Assembly: GCF_051414055.1 (NCBI RefSeq)
Contig: NZ_JBLKNX010000013.1
Coordinates: 1 to 64,000, forward strand
DNA length: 64,000 bases
Direction of reading: 5' to 3'
Source of the DNA: Halosimplex halobium
Lineage (GTDB): Archaea > Halobacteriota > Halobacteria > Halobacteriales > Haloarculaceae
Shown here: positions 1-7,004 of the stretch, in pieces
How the letters are laid out: the number at the start of each line of letters is the position of its first letter
Position numbering within the stretch: the stretch's first letter is position 1
Translations under genes and position numbers: made by a program
Notes under the pieces: generated by a model
Told to the model about the DNA's origin: nothing
The model's input: the letters and a program-made list of their open reading frames with translations, nothing else
The model's database searches: none

Positions 1-13
1 GACGGCGGCGGCG

Positions 14-436
14 ATGGCGCTGGTCGCGAGCGCCGCGGGCGCGGCCGTTGCGGCGCTCGGGACGGCCGTGTTGCTCGCGGGGGTTCGACGGGCGAACCAC
101 CGCGCCGTCGACGCCGGTGGGGCCGTCGCGTTCGTCGGCGTCGCGCTCGCGGCGCTGTCGGAGGCGCCCGCGGCCCCGATCCTGTTCGGGACGGTCGCCG
201 CCGTCGTCGCCTGGGACGCCGGCACCAACGCCGTCTCGCTGGGCCGGCAGCTCGGCGCGGAGGCCGACACCGTCCGCGCCGAGAACCTCCACGCGATGGT
301 CGGCGCCGTCGTCGGCCTCGTCACCGCGGCCTTCGGCCTCGTCCTCTTCGCGGTCGGCCCGACCGGCCAGCCCGTCACTACCCTCTTCGTCCTCCTGATC
401 GCCGCGACCTTCCTCGTCGTCGCGCTGAACCGTTGA
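14..436 (+). CDS. Small multi-pass membrane protein, DUF7519-like
   Basis: The 140-residue product is almost entirely hydrophobic, with four or five predicted membrane spans (roughly residues 3-24, 33-50, 52-70, 92-113 and 117-138) and a charged cytoplasmic-type stretch near residues 72-92. The pattern resembles DUF7519 proteins, which in haloarchaea end operons with a MoxR ATPase and DUF58 proteins; that assignment is from memory of the family. The frame is open to the window edge, so the true start may lie upstream of the ATG at 14. The TGA stop at 434-436 is also the first three bases of the inserted element, so the insertion may have supplied the stop codon. Function unknown. Confidence 0.65.
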   Translation: MALVASAAGAAVAALGTAVLLAGVRRANHRAVDAGGAVAFVGVALAALSEAPAAPILFGTVAAVVAWDAGTNAVSLGRQLGAEADTVRAENLHAMVGAVVGLVTAAFGLVLFAVGPTGQPVTTLFVLLIAATFLVVALNR

Positions 437-470
437 CATCCTCCTCCGCCTGAAGGCGGAGGAATCCCGA
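434..470 (-). repeat. Outward-facing right-end hairpin of IS605-type element, copy 1
   Basis: Reverse-complement copy of the end at 1025-1061. The stem arms are CCTCCGCC and GGCGGAGG with a short TGAA-type loop, and the distal part is the conserved TGACATCCTC. It begins inside the stop codon of the preceding membrane-protein gene. Confidence 0.6.
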
Positions 471-568
471 CCGCGTTTGGGATAATAATCGAACGCCGAC
501 GGCGGCCGGCCCACAGCCGCCCCCGGTCGGACCGCGGCCCGGAAGTTATACGCTGAACAGGCGCAATA

Positions 569-588
569 CCACGGCGTTCACGCCGTGG
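569..588 (+). repeat. Left-end-type hairpin palindrome
   Basis: Eight-bp perfect stem (CCACGGCG/CGCCGTGG) with a TTCA loop. Its position inside the element and its similarity in form to IS605 left-end hairpins suggest the left end of the forward-oriented copy. Confidence 0.45.
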
Positions 589-649
589 ATACGCGCCGTC
601 ACTTGGGAGAGAACCCACGTTCGACAGCACTCTGAGTTTCGGGATACCG

Positions 650-1061
650 ACGTTTAAGTGACAGGCAACCCTAGTAACGGAGAGGAATCGGTCGGAACGG
701 AGCGGATTCCGAACCGTCCTTCGGAGGTGGCCTGTCCACCCATCTAATGAGACAGTATCCGAAAGGGCAGTCGGTGAACACACATGCTAGAAGCGTGTGC
801 CCGTGCCGACTGCTCAAAGCAAACCAGACGATACCCCCAAGTCCGGTGACGCCTGCTGGCGTCCCCGTGGCAAAAACAACACCGGGACGCCGTACACGGT
901 CGAGGAGAGGGGTAACGGCGGCTTGGCACTGCCAGCAGTCCACCAGTCCGATACCGTGGGACTACCCGTGCCCGAAAGGGCTTGGAGTCCGGTGACTGGA
1001 CTGCGAACCTGAAACTCCCACCGCTCGGGATTCCTCCGCGGTTACGCGGAGGAGGATGTCA
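650..1061 (+). ncRNA. Possible omega-RNA-like transcript remnant
   Basis: A TATA-like TTTAAG at 653-658 is followed by about 380 nt without a plausible coding frame but with several self-complementary runs (for example GGAATC near 686 with GATTCC near 705). It ends in the right-end hairpin at 1031-1050 and the element boundary at 1061. In IS605-family elements the guide RNA of TnpB ends at the right end and takes its guide from flanking DNA, here the sequence just after 1061. This is inference from position and structure only; nothing shows that it is transcribed. Confidence 0.3.
1025..1061 (+). repeat. Outward-facing right-end hairpin of IS605-type element, copy 2
   Basis: Stem CCTCCGCG/CGCGGAGG with a short loop, then GAGGATGTCA. 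It matches the inverted copy at 434-470 except around the loop. The antitoxin gene starts about 39 nt downstream. Confidence 0.6.
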
Positions 1062-1099
1062 AGGTGATCGAGCGTATCAGATCGAAACGTGGTGATCGA

Positions 1100-1363
1100 A
1101 TGAGTTCGACCGACGACGCCGAGGGGGAGGAGTACGGCGAGGCGGAGATCAACGACCGGGGACGGCTGACGATCCCGAAGGAGCTCCGGGAGGACCTCCA
1201 GCTCGACGAGGGAACGACGTTCCGCGTGGTCCGTGAGGGCAACGACATCCGACTCGTCCGGCAGTTGCCGGAGTTACAGACGCTCTCGTCGGGGAAGTCC
1301 CGGGACGAGTGGGGCGACGAGGCGTTCCGCGACGCGGGCGAGGGGACGTTCGGAGGCCGATAG
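1100..1363 (+). CDS. AbrB/SpoVT-type antitoxin
   Basis: The 87-residue protein carries a SpoVT/AbrB swapped-hairpin DNA-binding domain at about residues 13-55: a GRLTIPKELR-type strand followed by an LDEGTTFRVV-type strand. The C-terminal tail is charged and likely binds the toxin. The chosen start is the ATG at 1100; a GTG at 1064 is in frame but lies three bases from the mobile-element end and would add an unconserved-looking basic segment. The stop is directly adjacent to the start of the PIN-domain gene, so the two form an operon typical of VapBC-like modules. The antitoxin is expected to repress its own promoter and neutralise the nuclease. Confidence 0.8.
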   Translation: MSSTDDAEGEEYGEAEINDRGRLTIPKELREDLQLDEGTTFRVVREGNDIRLVRQLPELQTLSSGKSRDEWGDEAFRDAGEGTFGGR

Positions 1364-1816
1364 ATGCGCGCCCTCCCGGACCTGAACGCCCTCGCGATCC
1401 AGCTGGTCGACGACCATCCGGGCCATCGGTACGTCGCCGAGGAGCTGGTCCCCGTTCTCCAGGGGGAGGACACGCTGTTGCCGTTCGGCTACCTGCCGTT
1501 GCGGGTGCAGTGGGTGCTGGAGGACCTGGAGTTCTCGACGGTCGAGGCGCGGAACGCGGTCAGTTCGCTGCTCCGATATCCGATGGAGTCCGTCGACGTG
1601 ACGCCCGAGACGGTGCTGCACGCCTACGAGGTCAGCGCCGAGAAGAACCACGACGCCTACGACTGCTTCTACGTCGCGCTCGCCCGGGAGGCCGACGCCG
1701 ACCGGCTCGTCACGACGGATCGGGACTTCGAGACCCTCTGTGCGGACGAGCCGTTCGAGTACGTGAACCCGGTCCCCGACGACGTGCTCTCGGAGTTCCA
1801 CGACGTCTCGACGTAG
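1364..1816 (+). CDS. PIN-domain ribonuclease toxin (VapC-like)
   Basis: 150-residue protein. The acidic residues expected of a PIN nuclease are visible: D6 in the first strand motif, D97 and D100 in the NHDAYDCFYVALA segment, and D119/D121 in the TTDRDFE segment. The family cleaves RNA (often tRNA or rRNA) using Mg2+. The ATG directly follows the antitoxin stop codon, with GGAGG-type bases upstream at about 1350. Together they form a chromosomal toxin-antitoxin pair next to a mobile-element remnant. The specific target cannot be read from sequence. Confidence 0.8.
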   Translation: MRALPDLNALAIQLVDDHPGHRYVAEELVPVLQGEDTLLPFGYLPLRVQWVLEDLEFSTVEARNAVSSLLRYPMESVDVTPETVLHAYEVSAEKNHDAYDCFYVALAREADADRLVTTDRDFETLCADEPFEYVNPVPDDVLSEFHDVST

Positions 1817-1871
1817 GCCGCCCGGCAGGTTCCGGCCGCCGGCTTTTCCCGGCCGGTCACCAACGGTTCGC

Positions 1872-2453
1872 ATGACACGACTCCGGTCGCTCCGTCGCGG
1901 CGGGCGGGCCAACGCCGCGCTCGCGTGGCTACTGGCGGGCGCGCTGGCCGCGGTGGCGGTCGCGAGCGCGCTCGCTGGCGACCTCGCGTGGGCGCTGCTC
2001 GCGCTCGTGCTCGGGGTGCCGGTCGCGGCGCCCGCGGTCGCCGCCCGCGACCCGACCGCCACGGTCCCGTGGGCACCGGCGCTGGCGGCGGTCGCCGCGG
2101 TCGCCGGTCCGTTGGCGGGCCTGCCGACCGAACTCGCGGGGTACCTCGCGGTCGCGGCGTTCGCGACGCTCGCGGTCGTCGACCTGGTCGCGTTCACGAG
2201 CGTCCAGTTGAGCCCGCGGTTCGCGGCCGCCTCGGTGGCGCTGACGACGATGGCCGCCCAGGCGGTCTGGGCCGTCGCGCAGTTCTACTCGGACGTGTGG
2301 CTCGGGACGGCCTACATCCCCTCGAAGACCGAACTGCAGTGGGACTTCGTCGCCGCGACGGCCGTCGCGGTCGCCGCCGGCGTCGCGTTCCTGTGGTACG
2401 CCGGGCGGTTCGAGGACGCGCTGTCGACGAACGGACCGACGGGGGCGACGTGA
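1872..2453 (+). CDS. Conserved-type membrane protein, unknown function
   Basis: The 193-residue protein has about six hydrophobic segments (near residues 17-35, 37-55, 66-84, 87-106, 115-137 and 157-176) and a basic N terminus, MTRLRSLRRGGR. I recognise no catalytic motif. The stop is separated by one base from the start of the next membrane-protein gene, so the two are probably translated from one transcript and may work together. The start at 1872 lies soon after the PIN gene with a short spacer. Confidence 0.65.
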   Translation: MTRLRSLRRGGRANAALAWLLAGALAAVAVASALAGDLAWALLALVLGVPVAAPAVAARDPTATVPWAPALAAVAAVAGPLAGLPTELAGYLAVAAFATLAVVDLVAFTSVQLSPRFAAASVALTTMAAQAVWAVAQFYSDVWLGTAYIPSKTELQWDFVAATAVAVAAGVAFLWYAGRFEDALSTNGPTGAT

Positions 2454-2454
2454 G

Positions 2455-3108
2455 ATGACCCTGGGCGACGCGCTCGGGCTCTCGGACGGCCAGGAGCGGC
2501 TGCTGACGCGGGGGCTACAGGCGGCGCTGGCGGCGCTGGTGGTCTACGGGGCCGCGACGGGCAGCTGGGGGACGGTCGTCAACGGCGCGGCCGCGCTGGC
2601 GGCCACGTTCCTCCCGGCGCTGGTCCGCCGGGAGTACGGCTACGCGATGGACCCGGGACTGGTGCTGTGGATCGCCGTCGCCGTCTTCCTCAACGCCCTC
2701 GGGTTCGCGGGGCTGTACGAGCAGTACCAGTGGTACGACGAGATCACCCACACCGTCTCGGGGACGATCATCGCCGGGATCGGGTACGCGTCGTTCCGCG
2801 CGGTCGAGGAACACTCCGGCGAGGTCGAGGCGCCGCCGGCCTTCCGGGCGGCGTTCGTCGTCGTCTTCGTGCTCGCGGCCGGGGTCGTCTGGGAGCTGCT
2901 GGAGTTCGCGTCCGAACAGCTCGCGGCCGCGCTGGGCGCCGCGGCGCCGCTGGTCGTCTACGGCGTCGACGACATCGTGACCGACATGGTATTCAACGGG
3001 GTCGGCGGACTGGTCGTCGCGCTGTGGGGCAGCGACTACGTCGGCGGAGTCACCGGCTTCCTCCGGGACCGGCTCGGCGGGGGCGAGGACCCTCCGGCTG
3101 ACGGGTGA
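2455..3108 (+). CDS. Membrane protein, YjdF/DUF2238-like
   Basis: 217 residues with about six transmembrane segments. Polar motifs are embedded among them: WYDEITHTVSG near residues 93-103, the WELLEFASEQ segment near 145-155 and YGVDDIVTDMVFNGVGG near 170-186. The D-x-x-x-H and D-x-x-x-D-x-x-x-N spacing resembles YjdF/DUF2238 family membrane proteins, whose function is unknown. It is coupled to the preceding membrane gene with only one intervening base. The family call is by motif pattern and is moderately uncertain. Confidence 0.65.
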   Translation: MTLGDALGLSDGQERLLTRGLQAALAALVVYGAATGSWGTVVNGAAALAATFLPALVRREYGYAMDPGLVLWIAVAVFLNALGFAGLYEQYQWYDEITHTVSGTIIAGIGYASFRAVEEHSGEVEAPPAFRAAFVVVFVLAAGVVWELLEFASEQLAAALGAAAPLVVYGVDDIVTDMVFNGVGGLVVALWGSDYVGGVTGFLRDRLGGGEDPPADG

Positions 3109-3109
3109 G

Positions 3110-4693
3110 CTACAGGTCGCCCTCCTCGTCCATCGTCCGGAGTTCGCTGACGCGCTGGTAGACCTCGTCCATCTCGCCGTCCTCGCGCTTGTCGTCGACG
3201 TGGCCGTAGACGAGGCCCATGCGGTGGTTGCTCCGCAACTCGTCCTCGTTGCGCGCGAGGAAGTCCCAGTACAGCGCGTTCAGCGGGCAGGCGCCCTTGC
3301 CGGTCGTCCGGTCGGGGTCGTAGGCGCAGCCCTCGCAGTAGTCGCTCATGCGGTCGACGTAGTTGGCCGATGAGACGTACGGCTTGGTGGCGAAGACGCC
3401 GCTCCCGTACGACCCCATCTCGACGACGTTGGGCGTGGTCACCCAGTGGTAGGCGTCGACGTAGGTGGCGTGGAACCACTCGTTGAGTTCGGCGGGGTCG
3501 ACGCCCCACAGCGTCGCGACGTTCGCGAGGACCATCAGCCGCTGGATGTGGTGGGAATACCCCCGTTCGTACACGTCGCCGACGCTGCCGGCGACGCAGG
3601 CCATGTCGGTGTCGCCCGTCCAGTAAAAGTCGGGGAGCGGCCGGTCGGCACCCAGCCGGTTCGCCTCGGCGAGGGCGGGCATCGTCCGCTCGTAGACGTG
3701 GCGCACGAACTCACGCCAGCCGAGGAACTGCCGGACGGCGCCCTCCGCGGAGTTGAGCGGCACGTCCGCCCGGGACTCGTAGGCGTCCTCGATAGCGGTA
3801 ACCGCCTCCCAGGGGTGGACCAGCCCGAGGTTGACCGCCGGCGAGAGCAGGGCGTGGGCCATCGCGGGGTCGTCGGCCCGCATCGCGTCCTGGTAGGGGC
3901 CGAACTCGGGGAGCCGTTCGGCGACGAAGTGGTCGAGCGCGGCCAGCGCGTCCTCGCGGGTGACCGGCCAGGCGAAGCCCTCGGTCGACCCCCAGGTGTC
4001 GAACTCGTCGGCGACCCACTCAGCGACCTCCGCCGTGAGGGCGTCCCGTTCGGGCTCGTACACCGGCGGGGCCTCCCAGTCGTCCGGCGGGACCTCGCGG
4101 TTGTCCTCGTCGAAGTTCCACTCGCCGCCGACGGGCTCGCCGTCCGCCATCAGGACGCCGCTCTCGCGGCGCATCCACCGGTAGAACTCCTCGTGACGGT
4201 ACTGGTCACCCTCGCCCCCGCCCCCACCGTCCGCCCACTCGTCGAAGGCCTCGGGAGTAGAGCAGAACAGTTCGTTGGTGACGAGTTCGAGGTCGCCGCC
4301 GACGGCGTCGACGAGCTCGCGGAAGCGGTCGCCGCTGCGGTGGCTCGGCGAGCGCATCGCGACGAGGGTGTCGTCGGGGTGGCGGTCGAAGTACGTCGCC
4401 AGCCCCTCGCGGAACGTCTCGGTCCGCACGTACTCGACCTCGTAGCCGGCTTCGCGGAGTTCGTCCCGGAAGTGGCGCATCGCGGCGAAGACGAGCGTGA
4501 GCTTGTGGTGGTGGTAGGGCTTGCGCCGGGCGAACCCGTGGGCCTCGATCATGCAGACGCGCGACCCCTCCGGAGCGCGGTCGAGCGGACCGACCCCGGG
4601 GTGGAGGTGGGTCCCGAGGACCCAGGGGACGCGGGTCGGGTCGTCCAGGTCGTACTCGTCGGGCGTGCCGACGACCGGGCGTGGCTGTGTCAT
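3110..4693 (-). CDS. Cryptochrome/photolyase-related protein, FeS-BCP type
   Basis: The 527-residue protein matches the prokaryotic (6-4) photolyase-like group (FeS-BCP, PhrB-related). The N-terminal domain (about 20-150) has the Rossmann-like fold region with HHHKLTLVFAAMRH. The C-terminal helical domain keeps the FAD-pocket segment QFLGWREFVR (about 321-330) and the RGYSHHIQRLMVLAN helix (about 377-391). Four cysteines suited to bind a 4Fe-4S cluster are present at C366, C453, C456 and C469. The family repairs UV lesions with blue light or acts in light sensing. The gene converges on the membrane gene at 2455 with a one-base gap. A YANWV-like SSANYVDRMS segment just before the cysteines supports the call. 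Confidence 0.88.
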   Translation of the reverse strand: MTQPRPVVGTPDEYDLDDPTRVPWVLGTHLHPGVGPLDRAPEGSRVCMIEAHGFARRKPYHHHKLTLVFAAMRHFRDELREAGYEVEYVRTETFREGLATYFDRHPDDTLVAMRSPSHRSGDRFRELVDAVGGDLELVTNELFCSTPEAFDEWADGGGGGEGDQYRHEEFYRWMRRESGVLMADGEPVGGEWNFDEDNREVPPDDWEAPPVYEPERDALTAEVAEWVADEFDTWGSTEGFAWPVTREDALAALDHFVAERLPEFGPYQDAMRADDPAMAHALLSPAVNLGLVHPWEAVTAIEDAYESRADVPLNSAEGAVRQFLGWREFVRHVYERTMPALAEANRLGADRPLPDFYWTGDTDMACVAGSVGDVYERGYSHHIQRLMVLANVATLWGVDPAELNEWFHATYVDAYHWVTTPNVVEMGSYGSGVFATKPYVSSANYVDRMSDYCEGCAYDPDRTTGKGACPLNALYWDFLARNEDELRSNHRMGLVYGHVDDKREDGEMDEVYQRVSELRTMDEEGDL

Positions 4694-4841
4694 GGCGGAG
4701 ACGGGGCCGATACCGTGTCTAGCGGGACTCGCACAATAGAGACGGTACCCACACAGTTCGATCGGGGTGCGGGCGAGCGATAGCCGCCGTCCGCCGGTCG
4801 TCGGCCGACCGACCTATGGCGCTGGCGTGTGAAGGCGCCCC

Positions 4842-5714
4842 ATGCCGATCGACGTTCTCGACGGGGAGGCTCGCGCCGTCGACACGCACGCCCACCAGCC
4901 CACGTCGGTGTTCCTGGAGGACGCGGGCGGACAGCTCATGCGGGACGCCGCCGAGCGGTTCGGGACCGACCTGGAGCCGTGGAGCTACGCGGAGATGGTC
5001 GACGAGTACCGCGAGGCGGGCGTGGGACGGGCGGTCCTGCTGGGCTGGGACGCCGAGACCAACACGGGCAACCCACCGGTCCCGAACGAGCACGTCGCGG
5101 AGGTGCGCGACGACTACCCCGACTTTTTCGTCGGGTTCGGGAGCGTCGACCCGCACAAGGACGACTGCGTGGCGGAGGCGCGCCGCTGTATCGAGGACCT
5201 CGACCTGTCGGGGTTCAAGTTCCAGCAGATCGCACAGGGGTTCGACCCGAGCGACCCCGCCCACGACGAGCTGTGGGCGACCATCGAGGGGCTGGGCGTG
5301 CCGGTCGTCTTCCACGGCGGCAACACGACCCTCGGCGCGGGCGCCCCCGGGGGTCGGGGCCTCCGGATCGAGTACGGGGACCCGATGCTGGTCGACGACG
5401 TGGCGGCGCGGTACCCCGACCTGCAGATCCTGGTCGCCCACCCCGCGTTTCCGTGGGAGAAAGAGCAGCTCGCGGTCTGCCAGCAGAAGGGCAACGTCTA
5501 CATGGACCTGTCGGGGTGGCACCCGAAGTACATCGACGACCAGGTGCTCCAGTACGCCCGGACCGTGCTGCAGGACAGGGTGATGTTCGGGACGGACTAC
5601 CCGATGATCCGGCCCGGCGAGTGGCTCGAGGGGTTCGCCGAGCACTGCGACTTCCCGGCGGAGGTCCAGCGGAAACTCCTCTGGGAGAACGCCGAGGCGT
5701 TCCTGGGGCTGTGA
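4842..5714 (+). CDS. Amidohydrolase-2 family metal-dependent hydrolase/decarboxylase
   Basis: The 290-residue TIM-barrel protein carries the full metal site of the amidohydrolase-2 (ACMSD-like) family: DTHAH at 14-18, VVFHGG near 152-157, LVAHPAFPWE near 198-207 and FGTDYP near 248-253. Family members decarboxylate or hydrolyse aromatic or cyclic acids with a divalent metal; the substrate here is unknown. The start at 4842 follows a short intergenic region after the divergent photolyase homologue. It has better preserved metal ligands than the second family member at 23203. Confidence 0.82.
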   Translation: MPIDVLDGEARAVDTHAHQPTSVFLEDAGGQLMRDAAERFGTDLEPWSYAEMVDEYREAGVGRAVLLGWDAETNTGNPPVPNEHVAEVRDDYPDFFVGFGSVDPHKDDCVAEARRCIEDLDLSGFKFQQIAQGFDPSDPAHDELWATIEGLGVPVVFHGGNTTLGAGAPGGRGLRIEYGDPMLVDDVAARYPDLQILVAHPAFPWEKEQLAVCQQKGNVYMDLSGWHPKYIDDQVLQYARTVLQDRVMFGTDYPMIRPGEWLEGFAEHCDFPAEVQRKLLWENAEAFLGL

Positions 5715-5773
5715 GCGGGAGCGCGCTCGCTCGGTGCCGGGTCACGGGGCTACCGCGACGGGTCGGTCGCAGA

Positions 5774-6844
5774 CTACCGCGGCGAATCGGTGGTCGCGAC
5801 AGTCGCGTCACCGGCGGCGGACCGCGCGGCCACCCCGTCGACGGTGAGCGTGCGGCCGCTCGCCGTCAGGGCGGAGGTGGTGACGGTCGGCGCCGGGCCG
5901 GCGTCGGTCGGCGCCAGTGGGGTCCCCGTGGTGGCGTTCGACGACGGGTCGGTGCCGGCGACTGTCGCGTTGGCGTCCGGGGTGTTGACGGCGACGACGT
6001 CGGGGCCGGGGACGCAGAACGCGTCCGGACGGCGGACGGCGACGCCGCCGACCTCGGTGACGGTGAACGTATCGATGCTGGTGGTGTTGACGACCCCCTC
6101 GATGGTGTCGCGCTGGATCGTCCGCTCGTGGCGGACGTGGCGGACGACCCCGCGGCGGTCGACCAGGACGGTGGACTCGACGGTCATCGCCTCCCCCGAG
6201 CCCACGAGGATCTCGATGTCGCGGGCCTCCTCGAAGACGCGCACCTCGGTGCCGTTCCAGGTGCGCGTGCCGACCCGCGTGTAGTTGTACGGACCGATCC
6301 GGTCGTCGAGCCAGTTCTCGCCGGTCAGGGCGTCGCGGTACCAGGCCGACCCCGGCGAGTCGGGCCCGTAGGGCCGGCGGTCGACGGCGACGCCGTCCTC
6401 GACCTGGCGGAGCCGGTAGACGGTGCCGGCGACGGCGAACACGCGGACCGACCGGAAGCCGAGCGTGACCCCCTCGTAGGTGAACGCGCTGGCGCCGGCG
6501 GTGGCCCGCACCCGCGTGCCGTCCATCCGGAGGGCGAAGCTGTAGTTGTCCAGCGCGGCGCCGTGGCTGGCCACGAGGTCCGTGCCGGCGACGATCCCGT
6601 CGGTCGTCGGGAGGGGGGCGGGTGTCGCCGGCGTCGGCGGCGGGGTCCGGTCGTCGGCCGCGACCCGTGGGGCGAGACACTCCGTCGGCGTCGGCGTGGC
6701 CGTCCGCAGCGACTCCGCGGTCGGCACCTCGGCGGGCGTCAGCGTCGGCGTGTCGGGATCGGCGGTGTCGCCCGCCGGACCGCCGAAGGCGTTGCAGCCG
6801 GCGAGGACGACCAGCAGCGCCACGACGACGGTACGTCGGTGCAC
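5774..6844 (-). CDS. Secreted lipoprotein, DUF7537-like
   Basis: A basic start (VHRR) is followed by a hydrophobic core ending in the lipobox LAGC, so the mature protein would be lipid-anchored outside the cell. A Thr/Pro-rich low-complexity linker (about residues 20-75) precedes a beta-rich domain with repeated YxxxLxxDGxxVR-like strands, resembling haloarchaeal lipoproteins of the DUF7537 type. The GTG at 6844 is preferred over an in-frame ATG at 6883 because it places the basic residues directly before the signal core. The gene faces hyuA head to head. Function unknown. Confidence 0.7.
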   Translation of the reverse strand: MHRRTVVVALLVVLAGCNAFGGPAGDTADPDTPTLTPAEVPTAESLRTATPTPTECLAPRVAADDRTPPPTPATPAPLPTTDGIVAGTDLVASHGAALDNYSFALRMDGTRVRATAGASAFTYEGVTLGFRSVRVFAVAGTVYRLRQVEDGVAVDRRPYGPDSPGSAWYRDALTGENWLDDRIGPYNYTRVGTRTWNGTEVRVFEEARDIEILVGSGEAMTVESTVLVDRRGVVRHVRHERTIQRDTIEGVVNTTSIDTFTVTEVGGVAVRRPDAFCVPGPDVVAVNTPDANATVAGTDPSSNATTGTPLAPTDAGPAPTVTTSALTASGRTLTVDGVAARSAAGDATVATTDSPR

Positions 6845-7004
6845 GCTCGCCACTGAGGATTCGACCCGCAAAAACCTACGCACGGCAGCTCCGGGCGCGC
6901 GCTCGCCGGCCGCGACCGCCGGTCCGGCGCCGCCCGGGCTGGACGCGCGTCCACGCGCCGCGGCGACGGGGCAGGCTTATCGGCGCGCCGCCGCAGGGTC
7001 CGGT

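Larger units (their letters stand above)
434..1061 (+). mobile_element. Internally deleted IS200/IS605-type element (MITE-like)
   Basis: This interval has no credible gene. It is bounded by 37-nt inverted copies of the same end sequence (434-470 and 1025-1061), each a hairpin with CCTCCGC arms followed by GAGGATGTCA; the two differ only around the loop. A second perfect palindrome, with CCACGGCG arms and a TTCA loop, lies at 569-588. Subterminal imperfect palindromes rather than classic terminal repeats are typical of IS200/IS605 (IS1341/TnpB) ends. No tnpA or tnpB frame survives. The body from about 660 to 1024 is rich in short complementary stretches and could be an omega-RNA-like remnant. 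Both end hairpins face outward, so this may be two fused or nested partial copies. Confidence 0.6.

Noticed and set aside
671..943. Cys-containing 90-residue frame on the minus strand inside the IS605-type element
   Set aside because: It crosses structured end-related sequence and has no match in motif to TnpA or TnpB (no zinc ribbon CxxC pairs). More likely an incidental frame.
4829..6856. Very long Arg/Gly-rich frames opposite or overlapping real genes
   Set aside because: They are out-of-frame shadows typical of GC-rich DNA; composition is basic and repetitive, unlike the acidic proteins of this genome.
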